A stretch of 64,000 nucleotides of DNA, taken from positions 496,001 to 560,000 of the forward strand of contig OY970203.1 in the NCBI GenBank assembly GCA_963708325.1, in the 5' to 3' direction. The notes beneath the pieces were generated by a model that saw only the letters and a program-made list of their open reading frames with translations, searched no databases and was not told the origin of the DNA. Made by a program: the position numbers and the translations under genes. Origin of the DNA: G963708325 sp963708325. Lineage in GTDB: Bacteria > Actinomycetota > Thermoleophilia > Solirubrobacterales > 70-9. Shown here one piece after another: positions 1 through 7,956 of the stretch. Within the stretch, counting starts at the first letter, position 1; each line of letters opens with the position of its first letter.

Positions 1-114
1 TACCCGGATGGCTTACCCACTACAACTTCCGACGACGCCATGGCTCCCTCGGCCACCGACCGCCCGCAGCTCGGCTTGCCGAGCTGGAACAACGTCATGG
101 GTAGCTACAGCTAG
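1..114 (+). CDS. C-terminal tail of an unidentified protein (partial)
   Basis: Frame 1 is open from the left edge to a TAG stop and gives 37 residues ending in PSWNNVMGSYS. The tail is rich in Pro, Ser, Thr and Asp and has no motif I recognise. A strong GC-rich hairpin lies 20 bp after the stop, as expected at the end of a transcription unit. The start and most of the gene are outside the window, so no function can be given. The short open frame could also be chance, but its position directly before the terminator favours a real gene end. Confidence 0.4.
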   Translation, partial: YPDGLPTTTSDDAMAPSATDRPQLGLPSWNNVMGSYS

Positions 115-133
115 CGGTCGCCGGCGGGCACTA

Positions 134-161
134 GAAAGCCCCCGCGTCTGCGGGGGCTTTC
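134..161. terminator. Perfect 12-bp stem terminator between unknown gene and rnpB
   Basis: GAAAGCCCCCGC and its exact reverse complement flank a GTCT loop, giving a 12-bp perfect stem. The outer A/T pairs give a short T run in the 3' arm on either strand. It lies between the end of the unknown plus-strand gene and the 3' end of rnpB on the minus strand, so it probably ends both (inference). No long U tract follows. Confidence 0.65.
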
Positions 162-164
162 CGT

Positions 165-520
165 AGCGAGCCTGTAAGCCGGATTCTGTCGCGATCAGCC
201 ATCTGTCTGGCCGGCTTGCGCCGGCCGGGCTCTCGCCCTGCGGCCTACCTGGACCTACCCGGGCCGGATCGACGGTCCTGCTTGGCCTTGCACCGGGCGG
301 GGTTTGCCTGGCCGCCGCGTCACCGCGGCGCCGGTGCGCTCTTACCGCACCATTTCACCTTTGCCTGTGCGCGACTCACGTGCGGCCGCGCCATCGGCCG
401 TGTGTTTCTGTGGCACTTTCCCGCGGGTTTCCCCGGGTGGGCGTTACCCACCGCCCTCGCCCTGTGGTGTCCGGACTTTCCTCGAAGGCATCACCTCCGC
501 GGCTGATTGGCCCGCAGGCT
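165..520 (-). ncRNA. rnpB: RNase P RNA (bacterial type A)
   Basis: This is the catalytic RNA of RNase P, which removes the 5' leader of pre-tRNAs. On the minus strand the universal core element GAGGAAAGTCCGGAC lies near the 5' end and the element ACAGAATCCGGCTTAC near the 3' end. Between them is the conserved stretch with GGTGAAATGGTGCGGTAAGAGC. The two ends pair as AGCCTG with CAGGCT (helix P1), which sets the boundaries to within a few bases. The length of about 356 nt is normal for a bacterial RNase P RNA. Open frames through this region are artefacts of the structured RNA. Confidence 0.93.
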
Positions 521-522
521 TG

Positions 523-528
523 ATTGTA
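523..528 (-). promoter_or_regulatory. Putative -10 box of rnpB
   Basis: TACAAT on the minus strand sits a few bases before the predicted 5' end of RNase P RNA, at a normal -10 distance. No clear -35 hexamer is visible at 16-18 bp upstream. Assignment is by position and similarity to TATAAT only. Confidence 0.4.
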
Positions 529-543
529 GGACGCCGGCGCGGG

Positions 544-768
544 CTAGGAAAGGTCCGCGCCGCAGCTGTCGCAGCCGGAGACGACCCGCATCGTGCCGCC
601 GCACACCGGGCAATCGGCGGCGCCTTCGGCGACCAGGTCCTCCCAGGCGCCGGCGATGAGGTCCTCGAGGGTCCGCCCCCTCGGCTCGAACAAGCGCGGA
701 GCTGGACGCGCCTGGGGCTCCGCGATCGCCTCGCGCTCGAGGTCGGCTGCGAGGGCGCTGGCGGCCAT
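544..768 (-). CDS. Small C-terminal zinc-ribbon protein coupled to lexA
   Basis: This 74-residue protein has a charged helical N-terminal half and ends in a zinc ribbon, CPVCGG followed by CDSCGADLS (two CxxC pairs about 10 residues apart). I do not recognise a named family. Its ATG overlaps the lexA TGA in TGATG, so it is probably translated by coupling to lexA and lies in the SOS-controlled transcript. A GTG one codon upstream is an alternative start. The ribbon suggests nucleic-acid or protein binding, but no function can be assigned. The stop lies about 20 bp from the rnpB promoter region. Confidence 0.72.
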   Translation of the reverse strand: MAASALAADLEREAIAEPQARPAPRLFEPRGRTLEDLIAGAWEDLVAEGAADCPVCGGTMRVVSGCDSCGADLS

Positions 769-1370
769 CACACCTTCCTCATCACGCCGATCACCCTGCC
801 GAGCAGGCGCACGTCGTCGCTGCGAATCGGCTCCATCGCGTCGTTCTCGGGCTGAAGCCGCACGTGGTCGGGCTCGCGGAAGTAGCGCTTCACGGTCGCC
901 TCGTCACCGAGCAGGGCGACGACGATCTCGCCGTCGGTTGCCTCCTCGGACGGCCGCACCACCACGAAGTCGCCTTCGATGATTCCCGCGCCCTGCATGC
1001 TGTCGCCACGAACCCGCAGCACGTAGTCGCCCCCCTCGCCGCCGATCACGGAGGGGACCTCGACGTAGTCCTCGATGTTCTCCTCGGCGAGGATCGGCTG
1101 TCCCGCTGCCACCTGGCCGACCAGCGGCAGGGCGCCGCCGCGAACGACCCGCTTGGCCTTGTCCACCAGCAGCTCGATCGCCCGGGGCTTGGCAGGGTCC
1201 CGCCGCAGCAGCCCGACCTTCTCCAGGTTGGAGAGGTGAGCGTGCACCGTGGACGACGAGTGCAGGCCGACCGCCTTGCCGATCTCCCGCACCGTCGGCG
1301 GGTAGCCGTACTTGCGCGCGTAGCGCCGGATGAAGTCGAAGATCTCCTTCTGCCTCTCGGTCAGGTCCAT
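768..1370 (-). CDS. lexA: LexA, SOS repressor / self-cleaving protease
   Basis: LexA represses DNA-repair genes and cleaves itself when RecA filaments form. The 200-residue protein has an N-terminal winged helix (MDLTERQKEIFDFIRRY, then PPTVREIGKAVGLHSSSTVH for the recognition helix) and an S24 peptidase domain. AAGQP marks the Ala-Gly cleavage site, GDSMQGAGI carries the catalytic Ser, and DEATVKRYF the catalytic Lys. The ATG is chosen because the domain begins there and an AGGAG-like ribosome site precedes it; a longer in-frame start would run through the operator. A LexA box lies about 35 bp upstream, indicating autoregulation. Confidence 0.97.
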   Translation of the reverse strand: MDLTERQKEIFDFIRRYARKYGYPPTVREIGKAVGLHSSSTVHAHLSNLEKVGLLRRDPAKPRAIELLVDKAKRVVRGGALPLVGQVAAGQPILAEENIEDYVEVPSVIGGEGGDYVLRVRGDSMQGAGIIEGDFVVVRPSEEATDGEIVVALLGDEATVKRYFREPDHVRLQPENDAMEPIRSDDVRLLGRVIGVMRKV

Positions 1371-1402
1371 CTGCTCGCTCTCCTGTCGGCGCTTGATTGA
1401 CG

Positions 1403-1416
1403 CGAACACATGTTCG
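1403..1416. promoter_or_regulatory. LexA (SOS) operator
   Basis: CGAACACATGTTCG is a perfect 14-bp palindrome and fits the Gram-positive/actinobacterial SOS box CGAAC-N4-GTTCG. It lies just upstream of the lexA start and about 95 bp before the divergent methyltransferase gene. Control of lexA is near certain; an effect on the divergent gene is possible but unsupported. Confidence 0.88.
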
Positions 1417-1510
1417 GAACAGTAGCGAGGCGTTCGGACGGTTTCAAGCGCGGGGTTTCCCACCTCTGGGGCTGCGTCTGCGACGATCCGGCGGGCCAGG
1501 TGACCGGGGC

Positions 1511-2266
1511 ATGATCAGACGAGCGCTTCACGGCCTGCGTCGCCGCCGCGACGCCTCGCCTGCCGCCCAGATCGAGGCCGAGCTGGCCCGGGCCGACCCC
1601 GGGGACCGTCCGATAATCGAACGCTGCCTGCCCTACACCATGACCGGCGTGCCCCGCCTGCAGGCGCTGATCGACGCGGTGCGCTACTGCGAGCGCGCCG
1701 CGGTTCCGGGCGCATTCGCCGAATGCGGCGTGTGGCGCGGCGGGTCCGTCGTCGCGATGATCACGACGCTGCAGGCGCTCGGGAACACCGACCGCGACAT
1801 TTATCTCTACGACACGTTCGAGGGGATGACCAAGCCCACCGAGCGGGACGTCTCGCAGTTCGATCGGCCTGGGCTCGAGATCTGGGAGCAGGCCGACGGG
1901 CGCCCCTGGCCCGAGTTCTTCGATCCGCAGACGTTCAACCAGGAGACCGTCCGGGCCACCGTCGCCGGCACCGGGTACCCCGAGGAACGGTTGCACTTCG
2001 TCGCGGGGGCGATCGAAGACACCGTCCCCGATCACGCCCCCGAGCAGCTGGCCCTGCTCCGACTCGACACCGATTGGTACGAGTCCACCTGGCACGAGCT
2101 GGTCCACCTCTATCCCCGCCTGCATGCCGGCGGAGTCCTGATCGTCGACGACTACGGGCATTGGGAGGGATGCATGCGCGCGGTCGATGCCTATTTCGAC
2201 GGCCACGCCCCGCCCGTTCTGCTCAGTCGGATCGACTACGCAGGACGTTTGGCGATCAAGCGCTGA
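1511..2266 (+). CDS. TylF/MycF-family O-methyltransferase
   Basis: The 251-residue protein matches the SAM-dependent, metal-assisted sugar O-methyltransferase family named after macrocin and mycinamicin methyltransferases. Visible family marks are YTMTGVPRLQALIDAVRYC at the N-terminus, FAECGVWRGGS (SAM-binding motif I), DTFEGM, LRLDTDWYEST and VLIVDDYGHWEGC, with metal-binding Asp residues in the last two. The ATG is preferred because residues before it in the longer frame are low-complexity and overlap the lexA control region. It faces the GT8 gene and overlaps its end by 11 bp. Next to GT8 and FkbM genes it probably methylates a sugar of a surface glycan (inference). Confidence 0.9.
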   Translation: MIRRALHGLRRRRDASPAAQIEAELARADPGDRPIIERCLPYTMTGVPRLQALIDAVRYCERAAVPGAFAECGVWRGGSVVAMITTLQALGNTDRDIYLYDTFEGMTKPTERDVSQFDRPGLEIWEQADGRPWPEFFDPQTFNQETVRATVAGTGYPEERLHFVAGAIEDTVPDHAPEQLALLRLDTDWYESTWHELVHLYPRLHAGGVLIVDDYGHWEGCMRAVDAYFDGHAPPVLLSRIDYAGRLAIKR

Positions 2267-3179
2267 CGCCGCTCGCCGGCCGCTGGCTCCGGGCGCGGGC
2301 CGGCGCCAGGGCTCGCCTGACGACGTTCCGCGGCGTCCTGCCCTCCGGCCTGAATCGGGGCCAGGGGGTCGCTCGCCGATGCGCCCGATAGATGTCCCTG
2401 CCCTCACGGTCGCAGAGGTAGTGCCAGGGCTTGTTCACGCCGGGCCCCTCGAAATGGCGGATCGCCGGATTCCTCCGCGCGTCGGCGACCGCCTCCGCGC
2501 CGAAGACCTCCGCGCTCCAGGGAAAGAGCATGATGCTGTTCATGCAGTTCCATCGAGGATGCAGCGCCATGCGCCGGGAGCCGAGAACGACGTTGAAGGT
2601 GTCCTGGTCGGGCCATCCGATCGTCTCGCTGTGCTCGCGCGCCCACGCCGCAAGCGCGGCCGTGCTGCGCTCGCGCCGCATCGCGGCCAGGTTCATCACC
2701 ATGACCCCGGTGTTGAAGTAGGAGCCCGGGCCCGGGAGGCCGAGCCTGGCCGAGCGATCCGCGTGGTCTTCCTGGAACACATTGGTGACGCCGGCCAGGC
2801 AGTGCTCGCCCAGCGGGACCTCCCAGAGCGGGACAAGGCTGTCGAGGACGATCGTGTCCACGTCGAGATAGATGACGCGATCGACGTCGGGAATCAGCTC
2901 CGGCAGGAAGATCCGGTACCAGATCACGGAGGGGAAGCCATCGCCCGTGGCCAGGCCCGCCACCCGATCGTCGGCGATGGCGTGAAAGACGCTCGAGCCG
3001 CCGCCGCGCTCGACCATCTCCGCTATCCGGGAGGAGTCACTGGCGCTCATGTCCGGTCCGTGGAGGTAGTGGACCGTGATGTGGCGATCGTCGCCGTTCG
3101 CGAGAGCCGAATGCAGCATCGCCGCGCTGTGCGGGATGTAGGCTCCGCTGGCCGCGCAGGCGATGTGGAGCGAGGTCAT
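2256..3179 (-). CDS. Family 8 glycosyltransferase
   Basis: GT8 enzymes transfer Glc or Gal from UDP-sugars with retention of configuration. The 307-residue protein has the GT8 start (LHIACAASGAYIPHSAAML), the metal-binding DxD in RVIYLDVDTIVLDSL, the GSYFNTGVMVMNL block, QDTFNVVL, and the C-terminal HFEGPGVNKPW that completes the metal/nucleotide site. The ATG is set where homology begins. It lies 11 bp after the FkbM-like gene and is probably cotranscribed with it. The C-terminal 50 residues are Arg-rich and basic, which could aid membrane association (inference). Confidence 0.92.
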   Translation of the reverse strand: MTSLHIACAASGAYIPHSAAMLHSALANGDDRHITVHYLHGPDMSASDSSRIAEMVERGGGSSVFHAIADDRVAGLATGDGFPSVIWYRIFLPELIPDVDRVIYLDVDTIVLDSLVPLWEVPLGEHCLAGVTNVFQEDHADRSARLGLPGPGSYFNTGVMVMNLAAMRRERSTAALAAWAREHSETIGWPDQDTFNVVLGSRRMALHPRWNCMNSIMLFPWSAEVFGAEAVADARRNPAIRHFEGPGVNKPWHYLCDREGRDIYRAHRRATPWPRFRPEGRTPRNVVRRALAPARARSQRPASGVSA

Positions 3180-3190
3180 TGGGTATCGCC

Positions 3191-3976
3191 TCAGGCGAGA
3201 TCGTGGGCGGAGACCCCCGGCAGAGCCGGGCGCAGGCGTCGCCAGACGCGGGTCAACTCGTCGTCGCCGGGGTCGAGACACCACGTGTCGAAGTGCTCCT
3301 CCATCGTCTCGTATCCGCTGCGGTCGAGATCGGCCCGGCAATCCGCCCGCGCCTGCGGCGAGAGGTGGAAGTGCTCATAGACCAGCAACCTGGGTCGATG
3401 GCGGTCGAGATCGATTCTCCTGACGATCTCGTAGTCATATCCCTCGGTGTCGATCGCGACCAGATCCGGGCGCTCGATGCCGTGCCTCGCGCACAGCGTG
3501 TCGAAGGTCAGGCACGGAACCTCAGCGCGAACCACCCTTCGCTCGATGTCGGGGATCTCGCGATCGTGCTCGAGCACTCCCTCGAGCGAAAACGAGCCGA
3601 GCCCGTGATACCACTCGGGGATCCCGTCGGCCGCTGCATCTTCCAGCTCGTCCAAGTAGAAGAACGGCAGGGCTCCATCGCGGTCGGCGATCGCCGAGTT
3701 CTCGAGTGCCACCCGCTCCACGCCGGCGTAGTTTTGGCGCAGCCTCTCGAACAGATACGGCACCGGCTCGACCATGACGCCGGTCCAGGAGGTGGAGAGA
3801 ATGAACGGCCGCAGATGGTCGTGAGAGGCGCCGTCGTTGGCGCCGATCTCGATGAAGACCGCCCGCGGGTAGCGGGTGGCGAACTCGCGCAGGACCTTCG
3901 GCCCCGCGAGGTTCCGCCAGCGGCGGCGGCTCCTCCAGTCGCGCCAGGCCCTGTGGGGCGTCGAGATCATGCGCAC
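3191..3976 (-). CDS. FkbM-family methyltransferase
   Basis: FkbM-type SAM-dependent O-methyltransferases modify sugar or polyketide hydroxyls. In the 261-residue protein AVFIEIGANDGASHDHLRPF is SAM motif I, GVMVEPVPYLFERLRQNY motif II, and VPCLTFDTLCARHGIERPD followed by LVAIDTEGYDYEIVR the diagnostic FkbM C-terminal block. It is the first gene of a two-gene minus-strand unit with the GT8 gene. tRNA-Leu begins about 100 bp upstream on the other strand. The substrate is probably a glycan made by this gene group (inference). Confidence 0.93.
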   Translation of the reverse strand: MRMISTPHRAWRDWRSRRRWRNLAGPKVLREFATRYPRAVFIEIGANDGASHDHLRPFILSTSWTGVMVEPVPYLFERLRQNYAGVERVALENSAIADRDGALPFFYLDELEDAAADGIPEWYHGLGSFSLEGVLEHDREIPDIERRVVRAEVPCLTFDTLCARHGIERPDLVAIDTEGYDYEIVRRIDLDRHRPRLLVYEHFHLSPQARADCRADLDRSGYETMEEHFDTWCLDPGDDELTRVWRRLRPALPGVSAHDLA

Positions 3977-4061
3977 GTAACGGTAGGCCAGCGCTCCCGA
4001 AGGGGCGGCACAAGGGGCAGGGCGCAGCAGCCACTCGCGGCTGCCTACTCGAGCCTGCGTC

Positions 4062-4067
4062 TAGAAT
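4062..4067 (+). promoter_or_regulatory. Putative -10 box of tRNA-Leu
   Basis: TAGAAT lies 12 bp before the first base of tRNA-Leu. The same hexamer occurs 10 bp before tRNA-Gly in this window, which supports it as a tRNA promoter element. No convincing -35 is visible. Confidence 0.35.
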
Positions 4068-4078
4068 CCGCGTCCAGC

Positions 4079-4164
4079 GCGCCTGTGGCGGAACTGGTAG
4101 ACGCGCAAGGTTGAGGGCCTTGTGAGCCGCAAGGCTCGTGGAGGTTCGACTCCTCTCAGGCGCA
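4079..4164 (+). tRNA. tRNA-Leu (anticodon GAG)
   Basis: An 86-nt class II tRNA. The acceptor stem is GCGCCTG paired with CAGGCGC, followed by discriminator A. The D-arm contains the invariant GG. The anticodon stem CAAGG/CCTTG carries loop TTGAGGG, so the anticodon is GAG. The long variable arm TGAGCCGCAAGGCTC is typical of Leu tRNA, and the T-loop is TTCGACT. CCA is not encoded. Confidence 0.97.
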
Positions 4165-4182
4165 TCGCATGCCGACACCTGG

Positions 4183-5142
4183 CTAGCCCGTGCCTACCGT
4201 GGTCAGCCAGACGTCGGCGAACGAGGTGACGGGGCCCCGCCCCGAGATCCCGCGCACGGAGCGCTCCAGGCCGAGCGTTCCCTCCGGCCCGGCGGGCAGG
4301 GTGTAGAGCAGCGGGTCGCGCCGCACGCTGCGGGCCTCCGCCGAGCCGAGTCGCTCCGCGACCTTGACCTCGCCGTCGCGGAGCAGGGCGACCCGCCGGC
4401 CCCCGGAGGGGACGATCACGAAGCGCAGCTGGTCGAGGGCCGGTCCGAGCCCGAGCCGGCTGCCCCACCAGCGCTCGTTGCGAGCCATCGCGATCTGGGC
4501 CGGGTTGCCCTGGCGAAGCTCGAACGGCCCGGTCCCCGAGTCGGCGCTCACGACCTTCGCCCCCACCCCGCTGCGCGGCCTCAGGGCCGTCGGGGAGACG
4601 ATTCCGAGGCGCGGGTCGGCGAGCAGGCGCGGCAGGTCCGGCGTCGGGCGGTCGAAGACGAAGCGCACCTCGCTGGGGCTGGGGGCGTCCGCCGCCGCCA
4701 GGCCCGGGAGCAGGCGCCGGCCCGCCGGCAGCGAGCGCCAGCGGGCGGCGTTGGCGAGCACGGCATCGGCGTCGAACAGCGTGCCGTCGGTGAACCGCAC
4801 GCGCCGTCTCAGCTCGAAGCTCCAGATCACCCGGTCCGCCGAGCTGCGCCACCCGACCGCCAGGCCGCGGCGGCGGCGGGTGTCGCCGAACGGGCCGGCG
4901 AGGCTGGCGACGAGGGGCTCGTAGAGCTGGGCGACGACGGTCTCGTCGCCCCGCGTGCTGGCGGCGAGGGGGTCGAGGCCGGGCGGACGGGCGGCGAGGG
5001 CATAGGCGAGCCTCCCCCCTCCCCCCGGCTGCACCGTCCCGGGCCCCGGCGCCGGCGTCGTCGCCGAGCCACCGCCGCAGCCGGCGGCGATCGGGATCAG
5101 GCAGAGGGCAGCGGCGGCGAGCGCCCGCCGCCCGCCGCCCAT
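4183..5142 (-). CDS. Short family-5 solute-binding lipoprotein
   Basis: This is an exported lipoprotein. An Arg-containing hydrophobic signal ends in a lipobox IAAGC and a Gly/Pro/Thr linker follows. The mature part resembles ABC-transporter family-5 binding proteins of peptide/nickel type: PPGLDPLAAS, VVAQLYEPLVAS, WSFELRRRVRFTDGTLFDADAV and GTGPFELRQ. At 319 residues it is much shorter than the usual 500-550 and lacks most of the second lobe. No permease or ATPase genes are adjacent. It may be a degenerate or specialised receptor. The ATG overlaps the secG stop in TGATG, so it is probably coupled to secG. Confidence 0.8.
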   Translation of the reverse strand: MGGGRRALAAAALCLIPIAAGCGGGSATTPAPGPGTVQPGGGGRLAYALAARPPGLDPLAASTRGDETVVAQLYEPLVASLAGPFGDTRRRRGLAVGWRSSADRVIWSFELRRRVRFTDGTLFDADAVLANAARWRSLPAGRRLLPGLAAADAPSPSEVRFVFDRPTPDLPRLLADPRLGIVSPTALRPRSGVGAKVVSADSGTGPFELRQGNPAQIAMARNERWWGSRLGLGPALDQLRFVIVPSGGRRVALLRDGEVKVAERLGSAEARSVRRDPLLYTLPAGPEGTLGLERSVRGISGRGPVTSFADVWLTTVGTG

Positions 5143-5372
5143 CAGCCGATCTTCAGCAGGACGATCGTGTTGAGGACGAACAGGACCGCGAAGAAGATCG
5201 TCCAGCGGTCGAGGTTGCGCTCGACCAGCGAGCCGCCGCCGAAGGGGCTGCCGCCGGCGCCGCCGATGCCGAAGGCGCCGGACAGGCCGCTGTCCTTCCC
5301 GGAGTGCAGCAGCACGAGGAAGATCAGCACGACCGAGATGATCACCTGGACGACGCTGAGCAGGGTCTCCAT
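5142..5372 (-). CDS. secG: SecG, protein-export translocase subunit
   Basis: SecG assists SecYEG translocation of unfolded proteins across the cytoplasmic membrane. The 76-residue protein has two hydrophobic helices (about residues 5-23 and 56-74) around a Gly/Ser-rich loop with LHSGKDSGLSGAFG, the SecG signature. Size and topology are normal. In many bacteria secG follows gap-pgk-tpiA; here it lies between the ccm genes and the binding lipoprotein, while the glycolytic operon is more than 50 kb away. Confidence 0.92.
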   Translation of the reverse strand: METLLSVVQVIISVVLIFLVLLHSGKDSGLSGAFGIGGAGGSPFGGGSLVERNLDRWTIFFAVLFVLNTIVLLKIG

Positions 5373-5416
5373 CGCCGTGGATGGTAGCCGCCCGCGTCGC
5401 CCGGCCGGCTGGAAGC

Positions 5417-5695
5417 CTAGGCGTCCTCGCGCAGCCGGTCGAGGCGCTTGAGGATCTCGATCGCCTCGCGGCGCAGCTCGGCGTCCTGGCGGCGGAAGTC
5501 CTCGTCGGAGAGCTTGCCCGCGGCGTGGTCCATCTCCGCGTCGCGGATCTCGCGGTACTTGGCCTCCTTGCGCGCCTCGAGGTCGGCGATCCGCGGGTCC
5601 TCGGCGGCCGTCGCGTCGGCGGCGCCGCGGCGCAGCGGCACGGTCACGAACAGCACCACCACGGCGAGGATCAGGGCGGCGAGCAGGATCTCCAT
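5417..5695 (-). CDS. CcmI-like short membrane protein
   Basis: The 92-residue protein has an N-terminal membrane helix (residues 2-20) and a charged helical tail. ARKEAKYREIRDAEMDHAAGKLSDEDFRR resembles the membrane-proximal part of cytochrome c maturation proteins CcmI/CycH. The TPR domain of full-length CcmI is absent. It follows ccmF by 40 bp on the same strand, so a role in holding apocytochrome at the CcmF haem lyase is plausible (inference). Annotation as CcmI rests on this local similarity and context. Confidence 0.75.
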   Translation of the reverse strand: MEILLAALILAVVVLFVTVPLRRGAADATAAEDPRIADLEARKEAKYREIRDAEMDHAAGKLSDEDFRRQDAELRREAIEILKRLDRLREDA

Positions 5696-5735
5696 CGGGC
5701 GAAGGCTAGAGAGCCCCGCGCGGGCCCCGGCGCGA

Positions 5736-7943
5736 TCAGGCGCGCGACAGCTCGCGGCCCAGGCGGGCGCCGTAGGCGCTGGTGACGCGGCGGCGGCGCG
5801 CCTCGGGCGACGGCCAGATCGCGATCAGCGCCCCGGCGAGTGCCGTCAACGCCCCGATCCACATCCACGTGACCAGCGGGTTGACGATCACGCGGAAGGT
5901 GGCGGGAGGCGCGTGGCGCGTGTAGCCGGCGGCGATCCGCCGCACCGTGGCCGCCTGCACCTGGCCGAGCAGCGCCGCCACCCGGGGCATCACCCGCGGG
6001 TTCGCGCGCACCCGCACCGCCAGGGCGCCGGCGTAGGCGCGGAAGCGGCGCTGGGCGGAGCGCACCGTGCGCCGCACCTGGGTGAGGTCGGGCTGGACGG
6101 CGGTCCACAGGTCCTTGCCGGCGCCGGCGCGCATGCCCACCTCGCTGGTCGAGTCGCCGTCGAAGTAGCGACCGAGCGGGCCCACCGAGGGATCCGTCGA
6201 GGGGTAGTAGTTGCGGGTCGGCCGCAGCGTCGCGACATGCTTGCCGTCGCGGCTGACGTCGAGCACCGACCCGAAGGCGATCCGCTCGTTGGTCACGTCG
6301 GTGGTCGGCTTGGAGTAGCGGAGGTCGTAGCCGCCGACCTTCGCCGACTGCCCGGGCCGCAGGCGCACGTCGCGGTTGGTCTGGAAGCTGGACGAGGCGG
6401 CGATCCCGATCAGCAGCACGGCGATCCCGGCGTGGACGATGTAGCCGCCGTATCGGCGCCGGTTTCGCGACACGACGGCGACGAGCGCCGCGGCGCGCGA
6501 CCCGCCCGACAGCGACCGCCGCGCCGCCGCGCCGCGCGCGAACTCCTGCACGAGCGCAGCGAGCGCGAAGGCGGCAAAGCAGAACAGCGCCAGCGCCCAC
6601 GGCCTCTGCGCGGCGTCGGTGGCGAGCGTCAGGACGACGGCGACGGCGGCCGCGAACGCCGCCGGCCGGGCGAGGGCGCGAAGCGCCGAGCGCGCGCTCA
6701 TCCGACGCCACGCGACCAGCGGCCCGATCCCCGTGAACAGCACCAGGCCCACCGCCAGCGGCGTCGTGTAGCGGGCGAACCACGGCGCTGCCAGCGACGC
6801 CTTGGTCCCGGTCACCGCCTCCGAGATCAGCGGGAAGAACGTGCCCCAGAAGATCACGGCGCAGAGCCCGAGCAGCAGCAGGTTGTTGACGAGGAAGATC
6901 GCCTCGCGGGAGAGCAGCGAGTCGATCCGCTTCTCCGAGCGCAGGTCGTCGAGGCGGGAGACGATCAGGGCGGTGGAGCCGACCAGCACGACGGCGATCA
7001 GGCAGAGGATCGGCGCGCCCACCGTTGAGGCGCCGAAGGCGTGGATCGACTGCAGCACGCCGGAGCGCACCAGGAACGTGCCGAGCAGCGCCAGCGAGAA
7101 AGTGGCGACGATCAGCGAGGCGTTCCACACCCGCAGCATGCCCCGCTTCTCCTGCACCATGATCGAGTGCAGGAAGGCGGTGCCGGCGAGCCACGGCATC
7201 AGCGACGCGTTCTCGACCGGGTCCCATGCCCAGTAGCCGCCCCAGCCGAGCTCGGTGTAGGACCAGCGGGCGCCGAGCAGGATCCCGATCGACAGAAACG
7301 TCCAGGCGATCAGGGCGAAGCGCCGCGTCGAGCGGATCCAGGCGGCGTCGAGGCGGCGGGTGACGAGCGCCCCGATCGCGAAGGCGAACGGGATCGAGAA
7401 GAAGACGTAGCCCGAGTACAGCATCGGCGGGTGGATCATCATGCTCGGGTGGCGCAGCAGCGGCGTCAGCCCTGCGCCCTCGGCCGGCGCCGGGCTGAGC
7501 TTCACGAACGGGCTGGCGTCGAACAGCATCAGCCCGACGAAGAAGGCGCCCAGCCCGGCGAGCACCGCGGTGGCGTAGGGGACGATCTCGCGATGGCGGT
7601 CGCGGGTGAAGGCCAGCACGGCGCTGGAGGCGAGCGACAGCACCCACGCCCAGAGCAGCAGCGAGCCCGCCTGGCTCGACCACATCGCGGTCAGCTTGTA
7701 GAAGGCCGGCGTCGTCGTCGAGGAGTGGTCGGCGACGAGCTGGAAGGAGAAGTCGTTGCGAAGGAACGCCGCCTCCAGCAGCACCACGCAGAGGGTGAGA
7801 ACCGCGGCGAGCGCGTAGACCGCCCGCCGCGAGGAGTGCACCCAGCGGCGGTCGCCGGAGCGGGCGCCGTAAAGCGCCGCCGCCGCCGCGTAGAGCGCGG
7901 TCAGCAGCGCGAGCGCCAGGGCGGCGGAACCGAGCGCGATCAT
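5736..7943 (-). CDS. ccmF: CcmF, cytochrome c haem lyase subunit
   Basis: CcmF receives haem from holo-CcmE and ligates it to apocytochrome c. The 735-residue polytopic protein carries the haem-handling WWD motif (WGGYWAWDPVENAS, about residues 237-250). It also has the flanking family blocks HPSMMIHPPMLYSGYVFF and LLGTFLVRSGVLQSIHAF. About 14-15 hydrophobic segments are visible, with a large soluble loop near the C-terminus before the last helix. It starts 13 bp after ccmE and precedes the ccmI-like gene. CcmA, B, C and D are not in the window. Confidence 0.96.
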   Translation of the reverse strand: MIALGSAALALALLTALYAAAAALYGARSGDRRWVHSSRRAVYALAAVLTLCVVLLEAAFLRNDFSFQLVADHSSTTTPAFYKLTAMWSSQAGSLLLWAWVLSLASSAVLAFTRDRHREIVPYATAVLAGLGAFFVGLMLFDASPFVKLSPAPAEGAGLTPLLRHPSMMIHPPMLYSGYVFFSIPFAFAIGALVTRRLDAAWIRSTRRFALIAWTFLSIGILLGARWSYTELGWGGYWAWDPVENASLMPWLAGTAFLHSIMVQEKRGMLRVWNASLIVATFSLALLGTFLVRSGVLQSIHAFGASTVGAPILCLIAVVLVGSTALIVSRLDDLRSEKRIDSLLSREAIFLVNNLLLLGLCAVIFWGTFFPLISEAVTGTKASLAAPWFARYTTPLAVGLVLFTGIGPLVAWRRMSARSALRALARPAAFAAAVAVVLTLATDAAQRPWALALFCFAAFALAALVQEFARGAAARRSLSGGSRAAALVAVVSRNRRRYGGYIVHAGIAVLLIGIAASSSFQTNRDVRLRPGQSAKVGGYDLRYSKPTTDVTNERIAFGSVLDVSRDGKHVATLRPTRNYYPSTDPSVGPLGRYFDGDSTSEVGMRAGAGKDLWTAVQPDLTQVRRTVRSAQRRFRAYAGALAVRVRANPRVMPRVAALLGQVQAATVRRIAAGYTRHAPPATFRVIVNPLVTWMWIGALTALAGALIAIWPSPEARRRRVTSAYGARLGRELSRA

Positions 7944-7956
7944 CGCCTCGCGCCCG

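Noticed and set aside
216..855. Open frames of 96 and 183 residues in the first kilobase
   Set aside because: They cover RNase P RNA and the antisense of lexA/zinc ribbon, have no homology and have Arg/Pro-rich composition typical of GC-rich shadows.
5448..7028. 526-residue plus-strand open frame
   Set aside because: It is antisense to ccmF and the ccmI-like gene, is highly Arg/Gly-rich and has no motif.
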